Shown piece by piece: positions 1 to 8,516 of a stretch of DNA of 52,037 bases (its first letter is position 1; each line of letters opens with the position of its first letter). The stretch is from CAZMCT01 sp964564785 (GTDB lineage Bacteria; Planctomycetota; Phycisphaerae; UBA1845; Fen-1342): NCBI GenBank assembly GCA_964564785.1, contig CAZMCT010000011.1, forward strand, positions 1 to 52,037, given 5' to 3'. A program made the translations under genes and the position numbers. Below the pieces are notes generated by a model. The model saw only the letters and a program-made list of their open reading frames with translations, was not told the DNA's origin and ran no database searches.

Positions 1-146
1 GGCCGGCGGTCGTCGCGGCCCGGCATCGCGTGGAGCAAATGGCGGAGGCGGTGTGGGGGGTTTACGAGGGCGTGCTCGAGGAAGCGGCACTGCCGACACG
101 GCAGTGGCACACCGACGGTGCGTCGAGGACGCACCGTGCACCTTGA
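1..146 (+). CDS. C-terminal fragment of a probable glycosyltransferase (partial at window start)
   Basis: An open frame enters from the left edge (codons in phase with base 3) and stops at TGA 144-146. The first ~28 residues (ARHRVEQMAEAVWGVYEGVL) resemble the last helix of GT4-type glycosyltransferases, where a short 'M...VY..VL' helix ends the protein. The final ~19 residues (from ALPTRQWH) are encoded by a palindromic repeat (87-140) and probably are not native sequence. No catalytic region is inside the window, so the family call is an inference from the tail only. It converges with lpxI on the minus strand. Confidence 0.4.
   Translation, partial: PAVVAARHRVEQMAEAVWGVYEGVLEEAALPTRQWHTDGASRTHRAP
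87..140. repeat. Two adjacent hairpins (REP-like) at the 3' end of the glycosyltransferase fragment
   Basis: Bases 87-110 form a palindrome with stem GCACTGCCG / CGGCAGTG(G) and loop ACA; read on the minus strand it starts TGTGCCACTGCCG, similar in design to the TGTGGC-footed REPs at 18.5-19.4 kb. A second hairpin, GGTGCGTC / GACGCACC, follows at about 117-135. A near-identical copy of the first (GCCGACACGGCAGTGGCACA) occurs near 32113-32132. The repeat is read as the tail of the upstream coding frame. Confidence 0.6.
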
Positions 147-183
147 TCCCTCGATCCCTCGATCCCTTGGTCCCTGGATCCCT
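145..183. repeat. GATCCCT-type short direct repeat between convergent genes
   Basis: Four to five imperfect copies of a 9-10 base unit (ATCCCTCG/ATCCCTTG/GTCCCTGG) lie between the converging glycosyltransferase fragment and lpxI. The reverse complement (GGGATCAAGGGA) occurs at the pdhA-pdhB junction (5326-5362, with the opposite orientation at 5412-5440) and twice inside the coding region of the large exported protein (10208-10250, 11283-11320). Confidence 0.65.
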
Positions 184-1045
184 ACTCGCGGCCTCGGCCG
201 AGAACGGCGATGCGATACTGCCGCGCCAGCTCCAGCATCCGCTCGCGCTCGAGGATGATCGTGCGGCCGGCCTCGACCACCAGGGCTGCGGCCCGAGCGC
301 GGCGGAGGTTCTCGATCGTCTGCGGGCCGATCGTCGGCACGTCGAAGCGCATGTCCTGCTCGGGCTTGGCGAGCTTGATCAGCGTCCAGCCGCCCTGGCG
401 ACAGAGCTCGCCCGCCCGCTCGATCAGCCGATCCGTTCCTTCGATGGCCTCGACCGCGATGACCTCGCGTTCCTTCACCGCCAGCGCCTGGCCGATGTCG
501 AGCCGCGCGAGCTCGCGCGCCAGCGGCCAGCCGAACTCGACGTCGGCCAGCACGCGCGCGGGCAGCTCGCCCGGCGTGAGCAGACCGGCCGGGGCGAGCG
601 CCTCGGGGCAATAGCGGGTCGAGTCGATCACGGTCAGTCCTTGCCGCGCGAGCTCGTCGGCGACGGCCCGCAGGAGCGAATCGTTCCGCTTGTCGCGCGT
701 GTGCCAGTACCAGAGGCGTATGCTCGTGAGGTCGGGCACGTACTGCAAGTATTGCAACCAGCGGGGGCCCTCGAACATGCGGGCCTTGCGGACCCGCCCG
801 GCCATCACCACTTCGCGGCAGCCCGCCCGCCGCAGGACCCGGCACCAGCGCCCGACCTGCACGATGCCGCGCCAGCAGAACGCGTCGGCCAGCTCGCGCA
901 GCCCGGCGTCGGCCGAGCCGCGCAGCGCGACGATCGCCACGCGCCGCCCCGCGGCCCGCGCCCCGCGCGCCACGAGCTTCGGCAGTTCGCCCTCGCCGGC
1001 GATCAGACCCAGCGGTGAGGTCGGGTTGCTGAGTGATGTCGACAT
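182..1045 (-). CDS. lpxI: UDP-2,3-diacylglucosamine diphosphatase LpxI
   Basis: 287 aa, normal for LpxI (DUF1009). The enzyme hydrolyses UDP-2,3-diacylglucosamine to lipid X plus UMP, the fourth step of lipid A synthesis, and replaces the unrelated LpxH in many lineages. The N-terminal part opens with the Rossmann-like GLIAGEGELPKL; the C-terminal domain carries the typical DMRFDVPTIGPQT stretch and the closing VVEAGRTIILER segment. It lies 28 bases downstream of lpxD on the same strand, so the two are probably cotranscribed from the promoter at 2184-2212. ATG start at 1045. Confidence 0.9.
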   Translation of the reverse strand: MSTSLSNPTSPLGLIAGEGELPKLVARGARAAGRRVAIVALRGSADAGLRELADAFCWRGIVQVGRWCRVLRRAGCREVVMAGRVRKARMFEGPRWLQYLQYVPDLTSIRLWYWHTRDKRNDSLLRAVADELARQGLTVIDSTRYCPEALAPAGLLTPGELPARVLADVEFGWPLARELARLDIGQALAVKEREVIAVEAIEGTDRLIERAGELCRQGGWTLIKLAKPEQDMRFDVPTIGPQTIENLRRARAAALVVEAGRTIILERERMLELARQYRIAVLGRGRE

Positions 1046-1073
1046 TCGTCCGCGGCCGCGTGCGTCGGCACGT

Positions 1074-2144
1074 TCAGACCTGGCCCGCCTCGAGCCCCAG
1101 CCGGCTCCGCAGCTCCGCCAGCTCCTTTTCGAGCTGCTTGACGCGCTTGTGCAGCTCGGGCAGACGGGCCAGATACGCGACTTGGCGTCGCATGTCGTGG
1201 ACCGGAATGGCCGGCGCGCCGAGGACCGTCTCGCCGTCGGGCACGGCGTGCGTCACGCCCGCCTTCGCCCCCACCGTCGCCCCGTCGCCAATGCGGATGT
1301 GCCCGACGACCCCCGCCTGACCGGCCATGGTCACGCGCGACCCAACCGTCACCGACCCGGCCACGCCCACCTGAGCCACGAACAGGCAGTGCTCGCCGAT
1401 CTGCGTCCCGTGTCCGATCGCGATCAGGTTGCTGAACTTCGTCCCGCGGCCGATCCGCGTGCGGCCGAGCGTGGCCCGGTCGATGGCGCAGTTCGCGCCG
1501 ATCTCGACATCGCTTTCGATCTCGACGTGGCCGATCTGCGGGATCTTGATCCACTGGCCGCCGACCGGGGCGTAGCCGAGGCCGTCCTCGCCGATCACGG
1601 TGTTGGCGTGAATCGTGACGCGCTCGCCGAGAATCGTGTCCTCGTACAGCACCACGTTGGGATACAGCAGCACGCGGTCGCCGATGCGGCAGCGCGGGCC
1701 GATGTAGCAGCCGGGGTAGATGATGGCGTCGCGGCCGATCGTCACGTGCTCGTCGATCACCACGCCGGGATGGATCGTCGCGTTCTCGCCGATCACCGCG
1801 GTTTCATGGATGTGCGTGCACTGGTCGTGCGGCCGGACCGGCCGGTGCTGCCGGTAGCCGTGCAGCTTGACGATCAGGACGGTGATGGCGGCGTACGGGT
1901 CTTCGACCTGGATCAGGTTGAGCCGATCGGGGGCGACCACGCCGTGCCGGCAGACGACGGCCGCGGCCCGGGTCGTATGTAAGAGCTTCTCGTACTTGGG
2001 GTTAGAGAGGAACGAGATGTCGGTTTCGGTCGCGTCCTCGAGCGTGGCCACGCGCGTGATGCGCCGGACGCTGTCGCCACGGACGACCGGTTTCATGCCC
2101 CACTGTTCGAGCGCGGCACACAGTTCGGCGATGGTCAGCTCCAT
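1074..2144 (-). CDS. lpxD: UDP-3-O-acylglucosamine N-acyltransferase LpxD
   Basis: 356 aa, close to the usual ~340. LpxD transfers a 3-hydroxyacyl chain from ACP to the 2-amino group of UDP-3-O-acylglucosamine (third step of lipid A synthesis, cytoplasmic trimer). An N-terminal uridine-binding domain (about 1-100, with DISFLSNPKYEKLL) is followed by a left-handed beta helix of hexapeptide repeats (about 105-320) and a C-terminal coiled coil (HKRVKQLEKELAELRSRL). The likely catalytic His lies in NLIAIGHGTQIG. ATG at 2144 is preceded by AGGAGT. First gene of an lpxD-lpxI pair, with a clear sigma70-like promoter upstream. Confidence 0.95.
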   Translation of the reverse strand: MELTIAELCAALEQWGMKPVVRGDSVRRITRVATLEDATETDISFLSNPKYEKLLHTTRAAAVVCRHGVVAPDRLNLIQVEDPYAAITVLIVKLHGYRQHRPVRPHDQCTHIHETAVIGENATIHPGVVIDEHVTIGRDAIIYPGCYIGPRCRIGDRVLLYPNVVLYEDTILGERVTIHANTVIGEDGLGYAPVGGQWIKIPQIGHVEIESDVEIGANCAIDRATLGRTRIGRGTKFSNLIAIGHGTQIGEHCLFVAQVGVAGSVTVGSRVTMAGQAGVVGHIRIGDGATVGAKAGVTHAVPDGETVLGAPAIPVHDMRRQVAYLARLPELHKRVKQLEKELAELRSRLGLEAGQV

Positions 2145-2183
2145 CTCGACTCCTGCTACACCACCGGGCGACGTGGCGGGAGA

Positions 2184-2212
2184 ATTGTAGGGCCGCGTGT
2201 GGAGTGCGTCAA
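2184..2212 (-). promoter_or_regulatory. Sigma70-like promoter of lpxD-lpxI
   Basis: On the minus strand TTGACG (2212-2207), 17 bases, then TACAAT (2189-2184). Spacing is optimal and ten of twelve hexamer bases match consensus. It lies 40 bases before the lpxD ATG, leaving room for the AGGAG ribosome binding site. Confidence 0.7.
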
Positions 2213-2316
2213 AACGGTGTGACGCGCCGAAAGGCCGGGCGGCGCGCAGCCGCTCCCTGGCAGTCGCGGCGCGAACTGACCGGACGCGGAGGTCCGGCGC
2301 TACTGGACAACGCGCG

Positions 2317-2322
2317 TATCAT
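2317..2322 (+). promoter_or_regulatory. -10 element of a probably leaderless apgM transcript
   Basis: TATCAT ends 7 bases before the ATG at 2330, which would place transcription initiation at or next to the start codon. There is no Shine-Dalgarno sequence and no recognisable -35. The same arrangement recurs at 6484, 18485 and 51621. Confidence 0.4.
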
Positions 2323-2329
2323 GAGCGGC

Positions 2330-3535
2330 ATGAAGTGCGCAATCATCTTGCCCGACGGGGCGGCTGACGATCCGCTGCCGCAGCTCGGCGGCCAGACGCC
2401 GCTGCAGGCCGCCCGCATCCCGCACATGGACTGGATTGCCGGCCACGGGCGGCTGGGGCGCATGCGGACGATCCCCGCCGGCTTCACGCCCGGCACGGAC
2501 GTCGGGACGCTGGCGCTGTTCGGCTACGACCCGCACCGCTACTACACCGGCCGGGCGCCGATCGAGGCCGCGGCCCGCGGGCTGGCGGTCGGGCCGGACG
2601 AGCTGATTTTCCGCTGCAACTTCGTGACCGTGCTCGACGGGCAAATGAAAGATTTCACCGCGGACCATATCTCCAGCGACGAAGGCAGGTGCCTGGTGGA
2701 ACTGCTCAACCAGGCGGCCCGTGGGGGCGACGCGGCGCTGCGGGGCTGTGCGTTTCACGCCGGGGTCAGCTATCGAAACCTGATGGTCATGGATGGCGCG
2801 GCCGGGCTACGCGTTGAGACAATGCCGCCGCACGACATTCCGAACCGGCCGATCGCGGAGCATCTGCCGCGTGGGTCCGGGGCGGAGCGGGTCCGCGCGA
2901 TTATGCAGCGCAGCGAGGAGCTGTTCGGCGAGCACGCGGTCAACCGCGCGCGGCGGGCGGCGGGGCGCGTGCCGGTGACGGGGGTGTGGCTGTGGGGGCA
3001 GGGGCGGCCGACGCGGCTGGAGCCGCTGGCGGAGCGGTACGGGGTGCGCGGGGCGGTGATCACGGCCGTGGACATCATCCGCGGGCTGGCGGTGCTGATG
3101 GGGCTCGACCTGCTCGAGGTGCCGGGTGCGACGGGTTATCTCGACACGGACTACGCGGCGAAGGGGCTGGCGGCGGTGCGCGCGCTGGACACGTACGACC
3201 TGGTCGTGGTGCACGTCGAGGCGCCGGACGAGGCGGCGCACGAGGGCCGCGCGGCGGAGAAAGTGAAGGCGCTGGAGCGCACGGACGAACACATCGTCGG
3301 GCCGCTGCTGGCGAAGCTGCGGGCGAACGAGGCGTGGCGGATCGCGGTCGCGCCCGATCACGTGACGTCGACGGTCACGACGCAGCATGGGGCTGAGCCG
3401 CCGCCGTTTTGCGTGGCGGGCAGCGGGGTTGCGGCCGTCGAGCCGCGGCCGTTCAGCGAGGCGGATGCGGCCGCGGGGGGATGGATGCTCGGCGCGGGGG
3501 AGAGCGTGTTGGGGGTGCTGCTGGCGGGGCGCTAG
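2330..3535 (+). CDS. apgM: 2,3-bisphosphoglycerate-independent phosphoglycerate mutase, archaeal type (ApgM)
   Basis: 401 aa. Interconverts 3- and 2-phosphoglycerate in glycolysis/gluconeogenesis; member of the alkaline-phosphatase-like metalloenzyme superfamily. Visible motifs are the N-terminal metal-binding DGAADD, TPGTDVGTLALFGYDP near residue 50 (the phosphate-accepting Ser/Thr region), EAPDEAAHEG and the C-terminal APDHVTS...QHG metal ligands. Start chosen at 2330 (MKCAIILPDG) because a -10 TATCAT lies 7 bases upstream; an in-frame ATG at 2321 would add MSG. The frame stays open back to 2204, but that extension is unlike the family. Homologues of this type also occur as predicted homoserine kinases, so the substrate is inferred. 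Confidence 0.85.
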   Translation: MKCAIILPDGAADDPLPQLGGQTPLQAARIPHMDWIAGHGRLGRMRTIPAGFTPGTDVGTLALFGYDPHRYYTGRAPIEAAARGLAVGPDELIFRCNFVTVLDGQMKDFTADHISSDEGRCLVELLNQAARGGDAALRGCAFHAGVSYRNLMVMDGAAGLRVETMPPHDIPNRPIAEHLPRGSGAERVRAIMQRSEELFGEHAVNRARRAAGRVPVTGVWLWGQGRPTRLEPLAERYGVRGAVITAVDIIRGLAVLMGLDLLEVPGATGYLDTDYAAKGLAAVRALDTYDLVVVHVEAPDEAAHEGRAAEKVKALERTDEHIVGPLLAKLRANEAWRIAVAPDHVTSTVTTQHGAEPPPFCVAGSGVAAVEPRPFSEADAAAGGWMLGAGESVLGVLLAGR

Positions 3536-3712
3536 GCGGAGTCCGGTCCGCGCCCGACGCGGACGCGAGGGCGACGCGGTCCGGTGCTGCTGGATTCCGC
3601 AGGGGAGTGGGACGCGTCGGCCGGCGGCGTTTCGGGCGCGGAGCGCTCCATCAGCACGCGCCCCGTCAGATTTGCGGTTTTCCGGAGCGCGCCGCCTGCC
3701 GATAAGGAAAAC

Positions 3713-3735
3713 GGCCGGCGACCACACCGCCGGCC
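3713..3735. terminator. GC-rich hairpin after apgM
   Basis: GGCCGGCG / CGCCGGCC with a 7-base loop. A T-rich stretch follows only in the minus-strand direction, so it is not a canonical terminator for apgM; its function is uncertain. Confidence 0.3.
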
Positions 3736-3769
3736 GCAGGAGCCGCGCGCGGCGGCCGCTGGGCAAGCG

Positions 3770-4054
3770 ATGCTCACTGAGACGCACGACTGCGCATACT
3801 GGCGATCGCCCCACCGCCCGCCGCCGCGACTCGCTTCATGTGGCCGCGGGTGGGCGCGGCGGGCGGCCGTCGGGCTGCTGGCGGTGGCCGCGGCGGTGTT
3901 GCTGTCGGGCTGCCTACGGGACGACCCGACCTATAACCGGTTCTCGCCGCGGGGTGGCGATCCGACGGTACTGCAAGCCGGGGAGGCGGTGCTGGACGCC
4001 GCGGATGAGGGGCTGGATGAGGTGCAGCGCGTGGTGGATGACCTGGTGGACTGA
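3770..4054 (+). CDS. Small predicted lipoprotein
   Basis: 94 aa. A basic N-terminal region is followed by a hydrophobic stretch (AAVGLLAVAAAVLLSGC) ending in a lipobox with the acylated Cys near residue 49. The mature part is only ~46 residues, acidic towards the end (DEVQRVVDDLVD). The long N-region before the signal (about 30 aa) is unusual, so the true start may lie downstream, but no better in-frame start codon is visible. No family recognised. It lies alone between apgM and pdhA, whose promoter starts just after it. Confidence 0.55.
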   Translation: MLTETHDCAYWRSPHRPPPRLASCGRGWARRAAVGLLAVAAAVLLSGCLRDDPTYNRFSPRGGDPTVLQAGEAVLDAADEGLDEVQRVVDDLVD

Positions 4055-4115
4055 AAGAAGCGCTCCGTTCTCAGCGATCCAGTCACAGCTCTTGGCCAGA
4101 AGCGGTTGGCATTCT

Positions 4116-4144
4116 TGGCGGCGTAGGGCGTGGGGGCTACAATG
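4116..4144 (+). promoter_or_regulatory. Sigma70-like promoter of the pdhA operon
   Basis: TTGGCG (4116-4121), 17 bases, TACAAT (4139-4144), 57 bases before the GTG start of pdhA. Confidence 0.55.
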
Positions 4145-4200
4145 GCATAGCGGTTGTTCGCTGCCATCTGGGCCGTGTCCACCTTCTGCGAGGAATTGTC

Positions 4201-5367
4201 GTGCCGCGTGAGCCGATCGCAATCCCCCATCGACTCGAATCGCTGAGCGTCCTGACCGCGGACGGACAGCTCGACGCGGCCCTGGAGCCGGCGGTCCCGG
4301 ACGCCGACCTGCTGAAGCTCTACAAGACGATGCTGGCCTCGCGGCGACTGGACGAGCGCTGCCTGATGCTGCAACGGCAGGGGCGGATGGGGACCTACGG
4401 GCCGAGCAAGGGGCAGGAGGCGGCGGCTCTGGGGGTGGCGTACGCGATGCGGCCGGACGACTGGCTGGTGCCGACGTTCCGCGAGACGGCGGGGCTGCTG
4501 TGGCGCGGCTGGCCGATGCACACGTGGATGCTGTACTGGGGCGGGTTTGAAGCAGGAAACGCGGTACCGGACGGTGTGAACGATCTGCCGATCTGCGTGC
4601 CGATCGCGTCGCAGTGCCAGTACGGAATGGGGATCGCGTGGGGGTGCAAGCTGCGGGGCGACGGGCGGGTGTGCGTGACGTTCTGCGGCGACGGGGGGAC
4701 GAGCGAGGGGGACTTTCACGAGGCGCTGAACTTCGCGGGCGTGTACAACCTGCCGCTGGTGATGGTGGTGCAAAACAACCAGTGGGCGATCTCGATTCCG
4801 CGCTGCAACCAGACGCGGTCGCCGACGATCGCGCAAAAGGCGATCGCGTACGGGCTGGACGGTCTACAGGTGGACGGCAACGACCTGCTGAGCATGATCG
4901 TCGCGACGCGCGAGGCCCTGGAGAAGGCCCGCACGGGCGGCGGACCGACGCTGATCGAGGCCGTGACGTACCGGCTGGCCATGCACACGACCGCGGACGA
5001 CCCGAAGAAATACCGCGGCGAAGAGGAAGTGAAGGAGTGGGAGCCGCGCGACCCGCTGATCCGGCTGGCGCGCTACCTCCGCGAGCGAAAGCAGATTCTC
5101 AGCGACAAGGTGCAACAGGTGATCGACGAGGAGATCGCGGCCGAGCTGGACCGGGAGGTGCGGGCGTACGAGTCGTACCGGTCCGATCCGGCCGAGTTCC
5201 TGCGGCACCAGTATGCGGAGCTGACGCCGGACCTGGCGGCGCAGCTCGCCGAGCTGGAGGCACGGCTGGGTCGGCGGGAGGAAAAGACGAACACAGCGGG
5301 ACAAAGGCACGGAGAAGAACGTGGAGGAATCAAGGGCGCGCGAGATCAAGGGATCAAGGTGAAGTGA
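4201..5367 (+). CDS. pdhA: Pyruvate dehydrogenase-type E1 component, alpha subunit
   Basis: 388 aa. ThDP-dependent 2-oxoacid dehydrogenase alpha subunit, which forms an alpha2-beta2 E1 that decarboxylates pyruvate (or a branched-chain 2-oxoacid) and acylates the lipoyl group of E2. The ThDP/Mg motif GDGGTSEGDFHEALNF lies near residue 162 and VVQNNQWAIS follows; MGTYGPSKGQEA and the HTTADDPKKYR phosphorylation-loop-like segment are present. GTG start with GAGGAA 6 bases upstream. The family-like sequence ends near ARLGRRE; the last ~28 residues (from EKTNTAG) read through two intergenic repeat motifs. No E2 or E3 gene is nearby, so the exact substrate is unproven. Confidence 0.88.
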   Translation: MPREPIAIPHRLESLSVLTADGQLDAALEPAVPDADLLKLYKTMLASRRLDERCLMLQRQGRMGTYGPSKGQEAAALGVAYAMRPDDWLVPTFRETAGLLWRGWPMHTWMLYWGGFEAGNAVPDGVNDLPICVPIASQCQYGMGIAWGCKLRGDGRVCVTFCGDGGTSEGDFHEALNFAGVYNLPLVMVVQNNQWAISIPRCNQTRSPTIAQKAIAYGLDGLQVDGNDLLSMIVATREALEKARTGGGPTLIEAVTYRLAMHTTADDPKKYRGEEEVKEWEPRDPLIRLARYLRERKQILSDKVQQVIDEEIAAELDREVRAYESYRSDPAEFLRHQYAELTPDLAAQLAELEARLGRREEKTNTAGQRHGEERGGIKGARDQGIKVK

Positions 5368-5445
5368 GAGAAGGAAAGGTGATCGGAAAGCGCGCCCGGC
5401 CCGCGCGACGTCGATCCCTTGATCCCTTCGTCCCTCCACTGCGGT
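5283..5445. repeat. Intercistronic inverted repeat between pdhA and pdhB, partly translated
   Basis: The left part contains an ACACAGCGGGACAAAGGCACGG motif related to the ACAGAGACACAGAGG family at 28.4-31.2 kb, then GGGCGCGCGAGATCAAGGGATCAAGG (in two parts, 5334-5360). The right arm, GCGCGACGTCGATCCCTTGATCCC (5402-5425), is its inverted counterpart. The left arm lies in the pdhA frame and encodes the Gly-Ile-Lys-Gly-Ala-Arg tail. Confidence 0.65.
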
Positions 5446-5462
5446 GCATCCGAGGAACGCAC

Positions 5463-6443
5463 GTGGCTCAACTCACGATGGTGAAGGCGCTCAATCTCGC
5501 GATGGCGGAAGCGATGCGCGCGGACCCGAACGTGCTCGTGCTGGGTCAGGACGTGGGCCGCGACGAGGGCGTGTTCCGTGTAACCGAGGGGCTGCTCCAA
5601 GAGTTCGGCCCCAACCGCTGCATCGACACGCCGCTGGCCGAGGCGGCGATCGTCGGCGCAGGGGTCGGGCTGGCGATCGCAGGCTTTCGCCCGATCTGCG
5701 AGCTCCAGTTTGACGGCTTCTCGTTCCAGGCGTTTCACCAGGTGGAGAACCACGTCCGCCGGCTGCGGAACCGGACCCGCGGCCGCTACACGTGCCCGCT
5801 GGTGATCCGCATGCCCTACGGCGGCGGGATCCGGGCGATCGAGCACCACAGTGAGGCGCCCGAGGCGACCTACGCGCACCTGCCGGGGCTGAAGGTCGTG
5901 ATTCCCTCCGGGCCGCGGAACGCGCGGGCCTTGCTGCGCAGCGCGATCCTCGATCCCGACCCGGTGATTTTCTTCGAGCCGAAAGCGATGTACCGAGCCG
6001 TGCGCGAGGAGGTGCCCGACGAGCCCGAGACGCTGCCGATCGGCAAGGGCGTCGTCGCCCGTTCGGGCCGGGAGATCACACTGATTTCATACGGGGCGAT
6101 GCTGCGCGTGACGCTCGAGGCGGCCGAGGAGCTGTCGGAGGAGCACGGGATCGAGGCCGAGGTGCTCGACCTGCTCAGCGTCGCGCCGCTCGACGCCGAA
6201 CTGATTCAGACGTCCGTGCGCCGCACCGGCCGGGCGGTGGTGGTGCACGAGGCCCCGCGGCACTGCGGCGTGGGCGCCGAGATCGTGGCCCGCATTGTCG
6301 AGGGCAGCCTGATGTACCTCGAGGCCCCGGTGCGGCGCGTCACCGGCTACGACGCGATCATCCCCTACTTCCAGAACGAGCTCACATATCTCCCCGACAG
6401 TCGCCGCGTCGTCGAGGCGGCCCTGGAAACCGTGCGGTTCTGA
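5463..6443 (+). CDS. pdhB: Pyruvate dehydrogenase-type E1 component, beta subunit
   Basis: 326 aa, standard length. Starts GTG at 5463 (MAQLTMVKALNLAMAEAM) with GAGG 8 bases upstream. Contains the conserved GQDVGRDEGVFRVTEGL, DTPLAEAAIVGAGVGLA and FQAFHQVENH segments of the ThDP-binding beta subunit and a C-terminal transketolase-C domain (VVVHEAPRHCGVGAEI). Partner of the alpha subunit upstream; the pair are separated by an inverted repeat. The stop overlaps the possible upstream ATG (6443) of the transporter gene. Confidence 0.9.
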   Translation: MAQLTMVKALNLAMAEAMRADPNVLVLGQDVGRDEGVFRVTEGLLQEFGPNRCIDTPLAEAAIVGAGVGLAIAGFRPICELQFDGFSFQAFHQVENHVRRLRNRTRGRYTCPLVIRMPYGGGIRAIEHHSEAPEATYAHLPGLKVVIPSGPRNARALLRSAILDPDPVIFFEPKAMYRAVREEVPDEPETLPIGKGVVARSGREITLISYGAMLRVTLEAAEELSEEHGIEAEVLDLLSVAPLDAELIQTSVRRTGRAVVVHEAPRHCGVGAEIVARIVEGSLMYLEAPVRRVTGYDAIIPYFQNELTYLPDSRRVVEAALETVRF

Positions 6444-6483
6444 TGACACAGCCGCGGGCGGCTGCGCCACACGTCTCGAACGG

Positions 6484-6489
6484 TATACT
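6484..6489 (+). promoter_or_regulatory. -10 element, probable leaderless start of the EamA transporter
   Basis: TATACT, 7 bases before ATG 6497, with no Shine-Dalgarno. Same arrangement as at apgM. Confidence 0.35.
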
Positions 6490-6496
6490 GCCCGTG

Positions 6497-7480
6497 ATGC
6501 ACGCACGTACGGTCCGGGCCGACCTGCTGCTGCTGATCACGAGCGTGATCTGGGGCGCGGCGTTCGTCGCGCAGCGCTCGGCCATGCAGCACATGGGGCC
6601 CTGGACGTTCAACGGGATCCGGTTTGCGCTGGGTACGCTGGTGCTGCTGCCGCTCGTCGCGCGGTCCAGCGCCCCGTCCACGGCGGGCGCCGCGCGCGCC
6701 ACCAACACGGCGGGTCGCGGTCCCGAACCGGCGCTCTTCCGCGGCGTATGGCCCGGCGGGCTGCTGGCGGGGCTGGTGCTGTTCGTTGGCGCCTCGCTCC
6801 AGCAGAGCGGCTTGCAATCCACCGCGGCCGGCAAGGCCGGGTTCATCACCGGGCTTTACGTGCTGTTCGTGCCACTGCTGGGCTTGCTGATCGGCAACCG
6901 TACGCCGGCCGCGACCTGGGCCGGCGCCATGTTGGCGGCCGTGGGGCTGTACCTGCTCAGTATTTCGGGCAAAGTGGAGATCGACCGCGGCGACCTGCTC
7001 GTCCTGGGCTGCGCGGTGGCGTGGGGCGTGCACGTGCTGCTGATGGGGCGGATCGCGCCGCGGCTGGACCCGCTGCGGCTCGCGGCCGTGCAGTTCGCGG
7101 TGACGAGCGTGCTGAGCGTGGCGGTCGCGCTGGTGCGCGAGCGGGCGACGTGGGAGGGGCTCTGGGCAGGGCGTTGGGAGCTGGCCTACGGCGGGTTCTG
7201 CTCGGTTGGCATCGCGTATACGTTGCAGGTGGTCGGGCAGCGCTCGGCGCCGCCGGCGCACGCGGCGCTGCTCATGTCGCTCGAGGCGGTGTTCGCGGCC
7301 GCGAGCGGCTGGTGGCTGCTGGGCGAGCGGCTGGGCGCGCGGGAGCTCGCGGGTTGCGCGCTGATGTTCGCGGGGATCGTGGTTTCGCAGCTCGGCGGTC
7401 CGCTGCGGAACAGGCGCGGGGCGAGGTGGCGGCGGGCGCCGAAGCCGTTGTACAGCCCGTTGTCGTCGCTGTTGCGCTGA
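6497..7480 (+). CDS. EamA/DMT-family membrane transporter
   Basis: 327 aa from ATG 6497 (345 aa if the TGATG-overlapping ATG at 6443 is used). Ten hydrophobic segments arranged as two EamA repeats: the first opens LLLLITSVIWGAAFVAQRSAM, the second covers DLLVLGCAVAWGVHVLLMGRI to ALMFAGIVVSQLGG. The drug/metabolite transporter superfamily exports small metabolites or amino acids across the inner membrane; substrate cannot be read from sequence. The C-terminal ~25 residues are basic. Start 6497 is preferred because of the -10 seven bases upstream and because the extra 18 residues are not family-like. Confidence 0.8.
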   Translation: MHARTVRADLLLLITSVIWGAAFVAQRSAMQHMGPWTFNGIRFALGTLVLLPLVARSSAPSTAGAARATNTAGRGPEPALFRGVWPGGLLAGLVLFVGASLQQSGLQSTAAGKAGFITGLYVLFVPLLGLLIGNRTPAATWAGAMLAAVGLYLLSISGKVEIDRGDLLVLGCAVAWGVHVLLMGRIAPRLDPLRLAAVQFAVTSVLSVAVALVRERATWEGLWAGRWELAYGGFCSVGIAYTLQVVGQRSAPPAHAALLMSLEAVFAAASGWWLLGERLGARELAGCALMFAGIVVSQLGGPLRNRRGARWRRAPKPLYSPLSSLLR

Positions 7481-7607
7481 ACCCGCTCACGGATATGCAG
7501 GGTGGGGCGCTGTCGTACACCGGTGGCGCGAACGACGCGCCCGTGCAACACCGCATTGGAGCACGGGGTAGCGACGACGTGCGCGAGGACGCAGGGTCTG
7601 GGAGAAA

Positions 7608-7697
7608 CGGAGAGGGGGGGATTCGAACCCCCGGTACAGGTTTACCCCGTACGACGGTTTAGCAAACCGTTACCTTAAGCCACTCGGTCACCTCTCC
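7608..7697 (-). tRNA. tRNA-Ser (anticodon GCU)
   Basis: The reverse complement folds as a class II tRNA: acceptor stem GGAGAGG/CCTCTCC, D-arm GACCGAGTGGCTTAAGGT, anticodon loop TTTGCTAAA (anticodon GCT), a long variable arm (GTACGGGGTAAACCTGTAC) and T-loop GGTTCGAATCC. Discriminator base G is typical of tRNA-Ser. CCA is not encoded. Confidence 0.95.
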
Positions 7698-8237
7698 GGG
7701 ATCGCGTTTCGTCCGGCCAGCGTGCAGCGTACGTTAGCACGCCCGCAGAACCCTTTCAACTGCCGGCTGAGCCGGCGCTCTCACGCACGCGACGTGACGC
7801 CAGCCCCCCGCCGAGCGGCCCGCTCACAGCCGCCGGGGCTCGCGGCAGTGACCAGCACAGGGCGACCGAATCAACCGCGGCTGATAAGAAGTGCCGACGG
7901 CGCGGCGCCCGCCGGGGCGCGGGCGCGTGTGTGGTGCGACGTGCATTTGCATTTCGGCCGGGTGATTGGAACACTCCTGCTGGACACGCCCTTCCCCAGG
8001 CTCCCGGGTTACGGGACCTGCGGCGGACCCCGGCGGCCGGGCCGCAAACCCGAGCGGCACGGCTCGCACGGCGGTTACCGCGGAGACGACGCTTCCGGGG
8101 ACGCTTCCGGGACACAGCAGCTTGCCGGCCACCCGCCGCGCGTTGGGGCGCGACGGTCGAGATTTGCGGCGGCCCGCCGGTTTGCGGCGGGAATAGGGAC
8201 GCGCGCTTCCGAATCGAGGTTGTTCGGGAGAGCCGCC
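7698..8237. other. Intergenic stretch, no gene seen
   Basis: 540 bases between the tRNA and the small CDS at 8238. Long frames are open on both strands, but their sequences are Arg/Pro/Ala-rich low-complexity, as expected from GC-rich non-coding DNA. No clear RNA or repeat was recognised. Confidence 0.4.
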
Positions 8238-8516
8238 ATGCTCGGCCAGTTGAACACAACAGCGGTGTCGGTCGGAGCGGTGACAGCACCGCCGGCCGCC
8301 CGGCCACCGCCCGTGCACCGCGTGGTCGAAAGTGCGCCGCGGGCGCGGCAGCAGCCCCTGGAGACCGGGTCGACCTATGCCCAGCCGCCGACAGCGCTGG
8401 AGGAGCTGACCGCCTCGGTCCGCCAGTTCGCGGACGTGCTGGAGATCACGGGCAACGTGCACATCGCTTCGTCCGTCAGCGGGTTCCGAGCCATGTTCCT
8501 GGACCTGTATGCCTGA
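8238..8516 (+). CDS. Small hypothetical protein (92 aa)
   Basis: ATG at 8238 is preceded by GGGAGAG at a suitable distance. The N-terminal half is Pro/Ala-rich and likely disordered (APPAARPPPVHRVVESAPR). The C-terminal half is helix-like (TALEELTASVRQFADVLEI) and ends GFRAMFLDLYA. No signal peptide or membrane segment. No family recognised; it is a lone gene ahead of the large exported protein. Confidence 0.45.
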   Translation: MLGQLNTTAVSVGAVTAPPAARPPPVHRVVESAPRARQQPLETGSTYAQPPTALEELTASVRQFADVLEITGNVHIASSVSGFRAMFLDLYA